NCBI GenBank assembly: GCA_007130265.1
Contig: SLST01000583.1
Span: 1 to 28,355 of the forward strand
Source: Spirochaetales bacterium
Lineage (GTDB): Bacteria > Spirochaetota > Spirochaetia > DSM-27196 > SLST01
Direction: 5' to 3'
DNA: 28,355 bases
The notes under the pieces were generated by a model that saw only the letters and a program-made list of their open reading frames with translations, searched no databases and was not told the origin of the DNA. The position numbers were made by a program, and so were the translations under genes. Position 1 is the first letter of the stretch, and each line of letters begins with the position of its first letter. This document shows, piece by piece, positions 1 through 7,273 of this stretch.

Positions 1-39
1 CCGACCGGACGCACCGACCGGACGCACCGACCGGACGCA
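1..39. repeat. Three perfect 13-bp tandem repeats
   Basis: The unit ccgaccggacgca occurs three times head to tail (1-13, 14-26, 27-39) and ends at the pheT stop codon. The array starts at the window edge, so the copy number may be higher. A 13-bp unit would shift the frame if it were coding, which fits an intergenic spacer. I see no coding function. It may be a slippage-generated minisatellite or a binding array. Confidence 0.9.
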
Positions 40-1815
40 CTACCCGCAGACGCGGTTCAGGTCCACCTCACAGGCGGTCGCAGGCACCGCGATGCCGAAG
101 TTCTCGAGCACCTGTGGGTGGAGCTCACCGAACGTGCCGACGGGGCGGCCGTCGAGGAGAATCGCCGCCGCGCGCCCCGGGATAAACCGCTCGTCCTGAC
201 TCTCGACCAGCGTGTACTCGCGCGAGAGGTAGTAGAAGAGCACCGAGACATGACCGGCCACCTGCGTGAAGCTCGCCTCCGCGTCCGCAGAAAGAAAGGT
301 CAGCGCATCGACGGTACGCACGCCGTGGTTGTCGTCCGGATCGAATCGCGCAACCTTTCCCACCTCGAAGACGTGATGCGGATAGGCGGCATGGGCCGAG
401 ACGCTTTCCGCGTTCAGCAGGAAGGGAAGGCTCGAGTTTCGCACGTACTCGTAGTTCTCAGACATGGGGTTCGCGAGCTTCACGACGCTGGCGGAGGCTG
501 AACCCGGGCGCGGCTGCAGCTTCTCGATAAAGTCGCGACCTGACCCAAGGTACGGGAAGATCATCTCGAGGAACCCCATCCCCACCATGACCCCGATCAC
601 CTGACGGCAGTACTGTTCGATCTCCGTCAGTCTGCCGACGGTGAAGTCGGAAGGCATCTCGGGAGCGAAGCTCTTCATCCCGCGGCCGATGATGATGTCC
701 TCCGCGACGTCGACCTGGTGGAGGAAGTCGTTCCGGTACTCGGGGGGGAATGCGACGATCTCCTCCTTCTCAGTCCGCGGTTCGCTCTGCACGCCCATCG
801 CCCGCAGGGCAATGGCGGCCTCGTCCGCCGAGATCTCCTCACCGAGCAGCCTCCGAACGGTCGGCAGCTGCACCGTCACCGGCTCCTGGAAGTAGCGGGG
901 CGTGACAATACGCCGGCCGAGCTGCGTGTCGTACGGATACTCGACGGCGACCGGATGGATCGTGTGTCCGGCATCTGCGAGATCGCAGGCGACGATGGAA
1001 CAGGCGAGCAACAGCGACTCGAGGTCGGTGCCCGTGAGCTCGACAAACAGCTCCTCGTCGCCCTCCTCCACCGCGCCGACCCGTGCGCTGTTGATGATCG
1101 GGGGAAAGCTCAGCACCTCACCGCGGTCATCAACGAGAAACGGCATCTTCGGGAAGTCGGCGACGATCGGTCCGAACTCCTGCCCCTTCGGGTGCGAGGC
1201 GATGATCTCATGCAGGTTCAGCTCGCGATCCATCCCGAGCGGCACGAACTTCGTCGTCCGGGGGTCGGCGGCCCGGTAGTGGACGGGGAAGGTCATGAGG
1301 CTCGTCCGGTAGACTCCCATCGCGATCGACTTCCTGTGCTGGCCGAAGTTGCTGCAGAGCTTCTCCTGGCTCTGGATGAGGTCTTTGAGCGACGGGTCGT
1401 CGAGCGGCCTGCCCGAAACCGCGAAGGCGGCGATATAGGGTCGGTACTCCTCGAGGTCAGCGTCTACGATCACCCGCCGGTCGCCGGTCGCGCGATCCTT
1501 CGCCGCGGTGGAGGCAGCCGAGGTGCCCGGCTGCGACGCCACGGCTGCGCCGGCACCGGTGGAGCCGCGCGAGAAGAAATCGTAGCGGGGAATCTCACCG
1601 CCGAGGTAGATTCGAAGCGCCCGGCCGAGACCGGCGGTCGACCAGAGGTCGGGGCGGTTCGTGTCGTTGAGCTCGATCTTCATGACCCCTTCCGCGTCGG
1701 CCGGCTCGTCGATCTCGCCCTTCGCCGCCTCGAGCAGGACCTCGAGCTCCTCGTGCGGCATCTTCCTTCCCATGTAGGTGAACAGCGCGTCCTGGTACAG
1801 CTCGATCTTGGGCAT
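40..1815 (-). CDS. pheT: Phenylalanyl-tRNA synthetase beta subunit, archaeal type
   Basis: Beta chain of the alpha2-beta2 synthetase that charges tRNA-Phe in the cytosol. The 591-residue length and the start MPKIELYQDALF match the archaeal/eukaryotic-type beta chain, not the roughly 800-residue usual bacterial form. Visible landmarks are the N-terminal LNDTNRPDLWS segment (about residues 49-60), the B3/B4-like middle, the B5-type region with VDVAEDIIIGRG, and the C-terminal catalytic-like fold with FEVGKVARF and GELHPQVLENFGI. The start is the ATG at 1815-1813: it overlaps the pheS stop as TAATG, and GGAGGG lies 7 bases upstream inside pheS. A longer upstream reading frame is a shadow of pheS. 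Residues about 83-112 are a low-complexity Ala/Ser/Gly/Thr stretch that looks like a lineage-specific linker. The stop is TAG at 42-40. Confidence 0.96.
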   Translation of the reverse strand: MPKIELYQDALFTYMGRKMPHEELEVLLEAAKGEIDEPADAEGVMKIELNDTNRPDLWSTAGLGRALRIYLGGEIPRYDFFSRGSTGAGAAVASQPGTSAASTAAKDRATGDRRVIVDADLEEYRPYIAAFAVSGRPLDDPSLKDLIQSQEKLCSNFGQHRKSIAMGVYRTSLMTFPVHYRAADPRTTKFVPLGMDRELNLHEIIASHPKGQEFGPIVADFPKMPFLVDDRGEVLSFPPIINSARVGAVEEGDEELFVELTGTDLESLLLACSIVACDLADAGHTIHPVAVEYPYDTQLGRRIVTPRYFQEPVTVQLPTVRRLLGEEISADEAAIALRAMGVQSEPRTEKEEIVAFPPEYRNDFLHQVDVAEDIIIGRGMKSFAPEMPSDFTVGRLTEIEQYCRQVIGVMVGMGFLEMIFPYLGSGRDFIEKLQPRPGSASASVVKLANPMSENYEYVRNSSLPFLLNAESVSAHAAYPHHVFEVGKVARFDPDDNHGVRTVDALTFLSADAEASFTQVAGHVSVLFYYLSREYTLVESQDERFIPGRAAAILLDGRPVGTFGELHPQVLENFGIAVPATACEVDLNRVCG

Positions 1816-3365
1816 TATCCAACCCTCCGTCGTCGCACGCTCTGGATGTCCGGCGTGAAGAGCTCGCGCAGATCGGACAGCCCGAGCTTCATCAGCGCCA
1901 TCCGGTCGATCCCGAGGCCCCATGCGAGCACGGGGACGGTCACTCCCTGGGGCTCGGTCACCTCCGGGCGAAAGATCCCTGATCCGCCAAGCTCGAACCA
2001 GCCGAGCACAGGGTGCTTGATATGCACCTCAACCGAGGGCTCGGTGAAGGGAAAGTACCCGGGAACATACTTCACGTCGGTAGCACCCGCCACCTCAACG
2101 GCGAACATCTCGAGCAGACCCAGGAGCGTCTTGAGGTTGACATCCTCGCCGAGGACGATGCCCTCGGTCTGGTAGAAGTCTGAAAGATGGGTCGCATCGA
2201 CGTCGTCCGGGCGGAAACAGCGCAGCATCCCGAAGTAGCGCCCCGGAACCTTCGCGGATCTGAGCGTCCGGGCGGAGACCGCCGTCCCCTGGCTCCTCAG
2301 GATGAGCCGACGCGTGAACTCCCGGTCGAAGCCGTAGCGCCACCCGCGGCTCCCCGTCTTCCAGCCGTTCTCGTGCGCCGAGGCGACCTGCGAGAGGTAC
2401 GGCTCCTCGATCTCCCGCGCGTGCGTCGGGCTTTCAAGGTAGTAGACGTCGTGGATGTCGCGCGCCGAATGGAACTGCGGCATGAAGAGCGCGTCGGAGT
2501 TCCAGAACTCGGTCTCGACGAGCGATCCGTCGAACTGCTCAAATCCGAGCGAGATAAGCTTGTCCTTCACCTCGTCCAGGTAGGCCGAATACGGGTTGCG
2601 CCGGCCGATCTGAGCCTGCGCCGGCGGGACATTGATATTGTACGCGCGAAAGCTCTTGCCCCGCCATGAGCCGCTGCGCAGCATATCAGACGTCAGCCGC
2701 CCGATCTCCTCGCCGCTGATGCCGGCCTTCTCGAGCTCCTTCGCGACCGGACCGGCCGCGCCGGTGAGAACGTGAGAGACTGTCTCGCGCTCGGTCAGCC
2801 GAAACGGCGCACTCGCCGCTCCGCGCTTCTTGCTCACGCCGTCGAGGACACTGCGCTCGCTCTCGGTGAGCTCCTCACGTTCGAGCGTTCGCGCCTCGGA
2901 GGCAACCGCCCGGTCGAGCAGCTCACGGACGATCCTCACATCGGTGGCCGCATGGGGGTCCACTAGCTCGATCCGCTTCTCCTCGTCCATCGCGAGAACA
3001 CCCATCTTGCTGAGTCCCCCGTACGCAGACCCGACGTCCTTGTTCTCGAGCCCGAGGGCCGCCACGATCTCCGGGATGCGCTGCGGTCCCTTCTCGTCGA
3101 GCAGCCGCACGATCCGCTCTTCGGGCGTGCCGTGTTCGGCATACTCACGTCCCAGGTCCGTCAACTCATACGCTACGACCGTCTGCCGGGCCGACTCTTC
3201 GAGCAGCCCCTTAGCGGAGAGCCAGCTCACCGCCTGGTTCGCCTGACCGACCTTGTACCCGAGCCGTTGAGCGAGCTCCTGAGCGGTAATCGTGTGGCCG
3301 GGAGAGAACTCGCGCAGTACGCGGACCTCGAGAGGATGCAGACTCTTCAGATCGATCTTGCTCAT
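1815..3365 (-). CDS. pheS: Phenylalanyl-tRNA synthetase alpha subunit, archaeal type
   Basis: Catalytic alpha chain of PheRS; it activates phenylalanine with ATP and transfers it to tRNA-Phe. At 516 residues it is the long archaeal/eukaryotic-type form. Winged-helix-like repeats fill the first about 200 residues (ITAQELAQRLGYKVGQANQAVSWL near 26-49 and a second near 90-120). The class II core follows, with NPYSAYLDEVKDKL, then MPQFHSARDIHDVYYL, then motif 3 GLGIDRMALMKL near residue 483. The start is ATG at 3365-3363, with only a weak AAGG upstream. I found no convincing separate promoter between the hairpin at 3406-3426 and this start, so transcription probably reads through from the tRNA promoter. 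It is translationally coupled to pheT. Confidence 0.96.
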   Translation of the reverse strand: MSKIDLKSLHPLEVRVLREFSPGHTITAQELAQRLGYKVGQANQAVSWLSAKGLLEESARQTVVAYELTDLGREYAEHGTPEERIVRLLDEKGPQRIPEIVAALGLENKDVGSAYGGLSKMGVLAMDEEKRIELVDPHAATDVRIVRELLDRAVASEARTLEREELTESERSVLDGVSKKRGAASAPFRLTERETVSHVLTGAAGPVAKELEKAGISGEEIGRLTSDMLRSGSWRGKSFRAYNINVPPAQAQIGRRNPYSAYLDEVKDKLISLGFEQFDGSLVETEFWNSDALFMPQFHSARDIHDVYYLESPTHAREIEEPYLSQVASAHENGWKTGSRGWRYGFDREFTRRLILRSQGTAVSARTLRSAKVPGRYFGMLRCFRPDDVDATHLSDFYQTEGIVLGEDVNLKTLLGLLEMFAVEVAGATDVKYVPGYFPFTEPSVEVHIKHPVLGWFELGGSGIFRPEVTEPQGVTVPVLAWGLGIDRMALMKLGLSDLRELFTPDIQSVRRRRVG

Positions 3366-3395
3366 AGGGTAAACCTTGCTCGTTTCTGGCGGATG

Positions 3396-3426
3396 AAGAC
3401 AGAAACGGCGCCGTCATCCGGCGCCG
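3396..3426 (-). terminator. Hairpin terminator or attenuator after tRNA-Ala
   Basis: The 8-base palindromic arms CGGCGCCG (3419-3426 and 3406-3413) enclose a 5-base loop. On the minus strand they are followed by TTTCTGTCTT. The position just downstream of the tRNA fits an intrinsic terminator. Because pheS starts only 40 bases further on with no clear promoter of its own, the hairpin may instead be a partial terminator that sets the tRNA to pheST ratio. Confidence 0.7.
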
Positions 3427-3443
3427 CTGGTTGCTTCAGGTTC

Positions 3444-3516
3444 TGGAGGATAGCGGATTTGAACCGCTGACCTGTTGATTGCGAACCAACCGCTCTACCA
3501 ACTGAGCTAATCCCCC
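3444..3516 (-). tRNA. tRNA-Ala (anticodon CGC)
   Basis: A 73-base cloverleaf folds fully. The acceptor GGGGGAT pairs with ATCCTCC and contains the alanine identity pair G3:U70. The D arm is GCTC/GAGC. The anticodon stem GTTGG/TCAAC encloses loop TTCGCAA, which places CGC at 34-36 and reads codon GCG. The variable loop is AGGTC and the T arm AGCGG-TTCAAAT-CCGCT. The discriminator base is A73. The 3' CCA is not encoded; the next bases are GAA. Confidence 0.97.
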
Positions 3517-3537
3517 GAGGATTCTCCGCTACGGGGG

Positions 3538-3566
3538 AATGTAGTATGTGCGGCCGGAAAACTCAA
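3538..3566 (-). promoter_or_regulatory. Sigma-70-type promoter of tRNA-Ala
   Basis: On the minus strand TTGAGT (3566-3561) is separated by exactly 17 bases from TACATT (3543-3538). The mature tRNA starts 21 bases further on, leaving a short 5' leader for RNase P. Confidence 0.72.
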
Positions 3567-3611
3567 GAGGTAAAGACTGGTGCGGCTCCAGCTTCACGGC
3601 TGCAGCTTCGC

Positions 3612-3640
3612 TTGACCGCGTATGCGGCCCGTAGTATCGT
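3612..3640 (+). promoter_or_regulatory. Candidate promoter of the GNAT-M20-DegT gene set
   Basis: TTGACC (3612-3617), a 17-base spacer, then TATCGT (3635-3640), which matches 4 of 6 consensus bases. The ATG at 3656 follows 15 bases later, so the leader would be about 9 bases with no room for a normal Shine-Dalgarno site. Confidence 0.55.
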
Positions 3641-3655
3641 CGCGGTCAGACGACT

Positions 3656-4222
3656 ATGGCGCAACACCAACCAGACCCCGGCCCGGCGGACGGCATGGTT
3701 CCGACGGACTCCGCGGCCCCGGCGATCGACACCGAAGATCTCGAAATCCGGGAGATGCGTCTCGAGGACATCCACCGCGTTTTCGCGCTCGGCGAGCGGC
3801 TCTTCACCGCAGACCGGTGGCCGAGTCTCTACCGAACATGGGACGAGTACGAGGTCGTGGGACTCTTCGCCTCCGACGGTGACTTCTGCTTCGTCGCCGA
3901 CCTCGCCGACCGCATCGTCGGTTTTGCCCTGGGAACGCTCATCGAGAAACGGCGCAGCGCGTGGAAGTACGGGTATCTGCTGTGGCTCGGCACCGACCCG
4001 CAGCTTCGCCGCATGGGGATCGCGAGGCAGCTCGTGGAACAGTTCACCGAGCAGTGTATCGACGAAGGAGCCCGCATGATGATGGTCGACACGGCCGCCG
4101 AAAACGAGGCGGCGATCCGTTTCTTCCGCCGACAGGGGTACGGGAAGTCGGTTCAGCACGTCTATATGAGCAAGAACCTGACGTCTATGCCGCAGTACCG
4201 ACGGCGCCGCAAGGACGCGTAG
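3656..4222 (+). CDS. GNAT-family N-acetyltransferase
   Basis: Acetyl-CoA-dependent N-acyltransferase, 188 residues, cytosolic; the acceptor is not identifiable. The GNAT core runs from about residue 29 (LEIREMRLEDIHRVFALGE) to about 175. The acetyl-CoA pyrophosphate loop is DPQLRRMGIARQLV, matching the RxxGxG/A signature, and the last conserved motif is ENEAAIRFFRRQGY. The spacing resembles RimI-like enzymes, but the substrate cannot be assigned. The first about 25 residues are Pro/Asp/Ala-rich and outside the fold, so a later start (ATG near 3695) is possible. No Shine-Dalgarno site precedes 3656. An M20 enzyme starts 40 bases downstream on the same strand. Confidence 0.88.
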   Translation: MAQHQPDPGPADGMVPTDSAAPAIDTEDLEIREMRLEDIHRVFALGERLFTADRWPSLYRTWDEYEVVGLFASDGDFCFVADLADRIVGFALGTLIEKRRSAWKYGYLLWLGTDPQLRRMGIARQLVEQFTEQCIDEGARMMMVDTAAENEAAIRFFRRQGYGKSVQHVYMSKNLTSMPQYRRRRKDA

Positions 4223-4262
4223 AGGGAGCCGACTCATCGAACTCGAAGACATTCTTTGTCAC

Positions 4263-5423
4263 GTGGATGACGAGAGACTCAGCACGCTTCTGACCGACGC
4301 GGTGGATCAGTACAGCCCGTCGTACGCCGAAGAGCCGGCGATGAGCGTCTTCGCCGATCGACTCGCCGAAGCCGGAATTCCGTTCCAGCGGCAGCCGGTC
4401 CCGGAGCGTCAGGACGCCACGTCCCACGGGAATCTGGTCGTTTCGCTCGGACCCGAGCCGGTCGAGTTGCTCTGGGTGGGACACGTCGACACCGTCGGCT
4501 TCTCGGACGAAGAACAGGACACGTTGCTCGACGGCGACACGCTCTACGGCCTGGGAACCGCGGACATGAAGGGCGCCTGCGCAGCGGCGATCGAAGCCTT
4601 GCTGGCTACCGTTGCCTCCGGAGTCGAGCTCGACCGGGGCCTGTGCGTGGCGCTCGTGGTCGGCGAGGAAGAGTACGGCGACGGAGCAGCCACGCTGCGC
4701 GAGCTCGTCGAGTCGTCGATAACGGTCGTCGGCGAACCGACGGGCCTCGCCCCCTGTCTCGACCACTACGGGTACTACGAGTGCCGCCTGAGCGCGAAGG
4801 GCACGCAGGCGCACGCGGCGCTGCCGGAGCTCGGGGCGAACGCTATTCACACGATGCTCGCATGGTTGATGGAGATTCTCGAGGTCGCCGGAGGGCCGGA
4901 GACGCCGCGAGGAGTCGTGGTGAACCCCCGCGAGATCTCCGGCGGTACGACAGGATTCGTAGTGGCGGACAGCTGTGAGGCGCTGCTCGATGTCCATGTG
5001 CCGGCAACGACAAGACGTGAGGAGATCGAAGAGCTGATCGACGAAGCGCGGACTCGCACGCACGAGAAGACGCGCGCGACGGGCCTGGAGTTCGAGGAGG
5101 TCTTCTGGGCGCCGGGCTTCAGCAACGCCCCGGACTCCCCGCTGCTGCAGCCGATGCGGGCGGCCTTCGAGAGACGGGGGCTTGAGTGGAGGCCGGGGGT
5201 GTTCCGGTCGCATTCGGATGCTTCGCTCTTCTACCGACCTGACGCACTGACTATGGTGTGCGGCCCGGGGCGTCTGGAGGTCGCGCATACGCGACAGGAA
5301 CACGTGGAGCTCTCGCAGGTCCGCGAAGCGGCTCGGCTGTACGCGGCGATGATCCACGAGACTTGCGTCCGGAAGACGGACAGGCACGGTGATACCGAGG
5401 AGAACACATGGCAGACAAAATGA
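4263..5423 (+). CDS. M20-family zinc amidohydrolase (ArgE/DapE/LysK-like)
   Basis: Di-zinc peptidase or N-deacylase of 386 residues that cleaves an amide bond in a small acyl-amino acid or dipeptide-like substrate. Visible metal and catalytic motifs are GHVDTV (H74, D76), GTADMKG (D101), GEEEYGD (E135-E137) and GEPTGL (E158); the last zinc histidine is probably in the C-terminal HTRQEHVEL. The dimerisation lid starts near residue 168 (GYYECRLSAKGTQAHAALPE). The start is GTG at 4263. It has a poor ribosome site, whereas GAGGGAG at 4222-4228 points to an earlier start in the same open frame (residues IELEDILCH precede the GTG), where only non-ATG codons exist. The 3' end overlaps the DegT gene by 16 bases, so the two are coupled and may act on one amino-sugar or amino-acid pathway. 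ArgE, DapE or LysK specificity cannot be decided. Confidence 0.88.
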   Translation: MDDERLSTLLTDAVDQYSPSYAEEPAMSVFADRLAEAGIPFQRQPVPERQDATSHGNLVVSLGPEPVELLWVGHVDTVGFSDEEQDTLLDGDTLYGLGTADMKGACAAAIEALLATVASGVELDRGLCVALVVGEEEYGDGAATLRELVESSITVVGEPTGLAPCLDHYGYYECRLSAKGTQAHAALPELGANAIHTMLAWLMEILEVAGGPETPRGVVVNPREISGGTTGFVVADSCEALLDVHVPATTRREEIEELIDEARTRTHEKTRATGLEFEEVFWAPGFSNAPDSPLLQPMRAAFERRGLEWRPGVFRSHSDASLFYRPDALTMVCGPGRLEVAHTRQEHVELSQVREAARLYAAMIHETCVRKTDRHGDTEENTWQTK

Positions 5424-6757
5424 CAAGCAGCAAGACGAGCCGGCGCCCTGCTCTGCTGGGCGGCGCGCCATCGGTCCCGCCGCAGCGGGTCGATGACGAC
5501 CTGTTCCATTGGCCCATCGTTACCGACGAGGACGAAGCCGCGGTGGTTGCGGTGATGAGGGCCGGGAATACCTCCGGGACCGACATCACCCGAGAGTTCG
5601 AGCGCGAATACGCCCGCTGGCAGGGGTCGAGCTTCGCGCTTGCCACCTGCAACGGCACCGCTGCGCTGGTGGCCGCGATGTGGGCGTGCGGCGTGGGAGT
5701 CGGCGACGAGATCATCTGCCCGAGCATCACCTACTGGGCGAGCGCCTCTCCGGCACTCACGCTCGGTGCCACCGTCAACTTTGCGGACGTCGACCCGCAG
5801 ACGCTCTGCATCGATCCGGCGGATATCGAGCACCGGATCGGGGCGCGCACGAGGGCGATTGTCGTCGTGAACTACGCCGGACACCCGGCCTCCTGGGACG
5901 AGATTGTCCCGATCGCGCGCGCCCATGGCATACGGATAATCGAAGACAACTCGCACGCGCACGGCGCGCGCTACCGCGGACGGCTGTGCGGGACGATGGG
6001 AGACGTCTCCGCCGCGAGCATGATGGGCGGGAAGTCGTTCGCGATCGGCGAAGGTGGGATGATCACGACCGACGACCGCGCGCTCTACGAGCGGTGCACG
6101 GCGTTCGGTCATTACGAGCGGACCGGGGTTGCTTCCCGGTTCAACCCGGCCGCGCAGGACATCACGGATGAGGAGCTCCTGTACTCCAGTGGCCTTCCGC
6201 TCGGCGGGGTGAAACACCGGATGAACCAGATGTGCTCGGCCATGGGACGCGTGCAGCTCAAGCACTACGTCCGGCGCATCGCGGAGATCCAGGCCGGGAT
6301 GAACCGCTTCTGGTCGCTGCTGGAAAATGTCCCGGGGCTGCGGCCGCACCGCATCGACGAACCGGATTCGACGATGGGCGGTTGGTACTATCCACGCGGA
6401 CTCTACGTTCCCGAAGAGCTCGACGGGCTGCCCATAGGGCGTTTCTGCGAGGCGGTCAGGGCCGAGGGAGTAGCCGCGTGCACTCCCGGGCTCAACTTCC
6501 CGCTGCATCTGCACGCGGTCTTCCACGAGGCCGACTACTTCGGCCAGGGGGAACCGACGGCGATAGCCTTCGGTCAACGCGACGTGCGACAGGGTCCGGG
6601 GTCACTCCCGGTCAGCGAGGGCCTCGCGCAGCGAGTCCTCGGCGTGCCGTGGTTCAAACACGATGACCGGGAACGGATCGCTCAGTACGCGGCGGCGTAC
6701 CGCAAGGCGGCGGAGAACGCAGCGCTACTCATGGAGCGCGGGGTGCTCGAGCAGTGA
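5408..6757 (+). CDS. DegT/DnrJ/EryC1/StrS-family PLP aminotransferase
   Basis: Fold-type I PLP enzyme of 449 residues. Family members transaminate keto-sugars, often nucleotide-linked, for surface polysaccharide or aminoglycoside-like products. Visible landmarks are the N-terminal NTSGTDITREFEREYARWQG, the cofactor-phosphate region CNGTAALVAAMWACGVGVGDEIICPS, the PLP ring partner in IIEDNSHAHGARY (D180) and the Schiff-base lysine K209 in MMGGKSFAIGEGG. The start ATG at 5408 has a strong GAGGAGA site 4-5 bases upstream, inside the M20 gene, indicating coupling. Its last 33 bases overlap the convergent GNAT gene. The length is slightly above the family norm because of an extra N-terminal segment and an insert near residues 240-270. 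The sugar substrate is unknown; no glycosyltransferases lie nearby, so use in a small-molecule pathway is equally possible. Confidence 0.92.
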   Translation: MADKMTSSKTSRRPALLGGAPSVPPQRVDDDLFHWPIVTDEDEAAVVAVMRAGNTSGTDITREFEREYARWQGSSFALATCNGTAALVAAMWACGVGVGDEIICPSITYWASASPALTLGATVNFADVDPQTLCIDPADIEHRIGARTRAIVVVNYAGHPASWDEIVPIARAHGIRIIEDNSHAHGARYRGRLCGTMGDVSAASMMGGKSFAIGEGGMITTDDRALYERCTAFGHYERTGVASRFNPAAQDITDEELLYSSGLPLGGVKHRMNQMCSAMGRVQLKHYVRRIAEIQAGMNRFWSLLENVPGLRPHRIDEPDSTMGGWYYPRGLYVPEELDGLPIGRFCEAVRAEGVAACTPGLNFPLHLHAVFHEADYFGQGEPTAIAFGQRDVRQGPGSLPVSEGLAQRVLGVPWFKHDDRERIAQYAAAYRKAAENAALLMERGVLEQ

Positions 6758-7273
6758 GCGCATGTGCGCCCAGGCTTCGAGACAGCCCGGCCTCTCGAAC
6801 GAAGGCCTGAAACCGAAGTCGAGGTATATCTTGACTGCCGCAACACTCGTCGTCTGCGTGGTAAGATACGCCCGTTGGTGATCGCGAGCGAGGCGCTCGA
6901 GAGTGAGCGCCACGAGGAACCTGCCGAGCCCGCGTCCGTGATAGTCGGGCAAGGCGCCGACCCAGTGCAGCCGACCCCATTCGGCTCCGCGCTCCTCGTT
7001 GTACCAGGCGGTCGCGGTCGCGACGGCCCGCCCCGAACCGTTGTCGACCGCAAAAAAACACCGATCCTCCATGTCGGCCTCCGCGGGCCCGAACTCCTCT
7101 GCGAACCGACGGAGCGCCGCATCGACATCCGGGAACTCGCCTGCGGCCGTTTCGATCTCGGCCCAGACGTCTCGATCGCCGTCGCGGTACAGCCTGTGCG
7201 AGAACCCGGCCGGCGTTACCGGCGCAGGGAGATTGAGCAGGTCTTCACGGACCATTATCAGCGGCAGTCGCAT
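6725..7273 (-). CDS. GNAT-family N-acetyltransferase
   Basis: 182-residue acetyl-CoA-dependent acyltransferase of unknown substrate. The core motifs are visible: RCFFAVDNGSGRAVATATAWYN (strands before the cofactor site), then WVGALPDYHGRGLGRFLVAL, whose GRGLGR is the acetyl-CoA loop, then TTSVAAVKIYLDFGFRPSF. The start is the ATG at 7273 (MRLPLIMVRED) because GGGAGG lies 5 bases upstream; a longer in-frame reading is only the shadow of the transporter gene. The first 29 bases overlap the end of the MFS gene, so it is the last gene of a four-gene operon. Its 3' end overlaps DegT on the opposite strand by 33 bases. Confidence 0.87.
   Translation of the reverse strand: MRLPLIMVREDLLNLPAPVTPAGFSHRLYRDGDRDVWAEIETAAGEFPDVDAALRRFAEEFGPAEADMEDRCFFAVDNGSGRAVATATAWYNEERGAEWGRLHWVGALPDYHGRGLGRFLVALTLERLARDHQRAYLTTQTTSVAAVKIYLDFGFRPSFERPGCLEAWAHMRSLLEHPALHE

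Noticed and set aside
718..2175. 485-codon plus-strand open frame opposite pheT and pheS
   Set aside because: It is antisense to two certain genes, has shadow-like Arg/Leu/Val-rich composition and no recognisable domain. High GC produces such frames throughout the window.
4185..6577. Two long minus-strand open frames opposite the M20 and DegT genes
   Set aside because: They lie opposite genes with clear catalytic motifs, are rich in Arg/His/Ala and show no fold signature.
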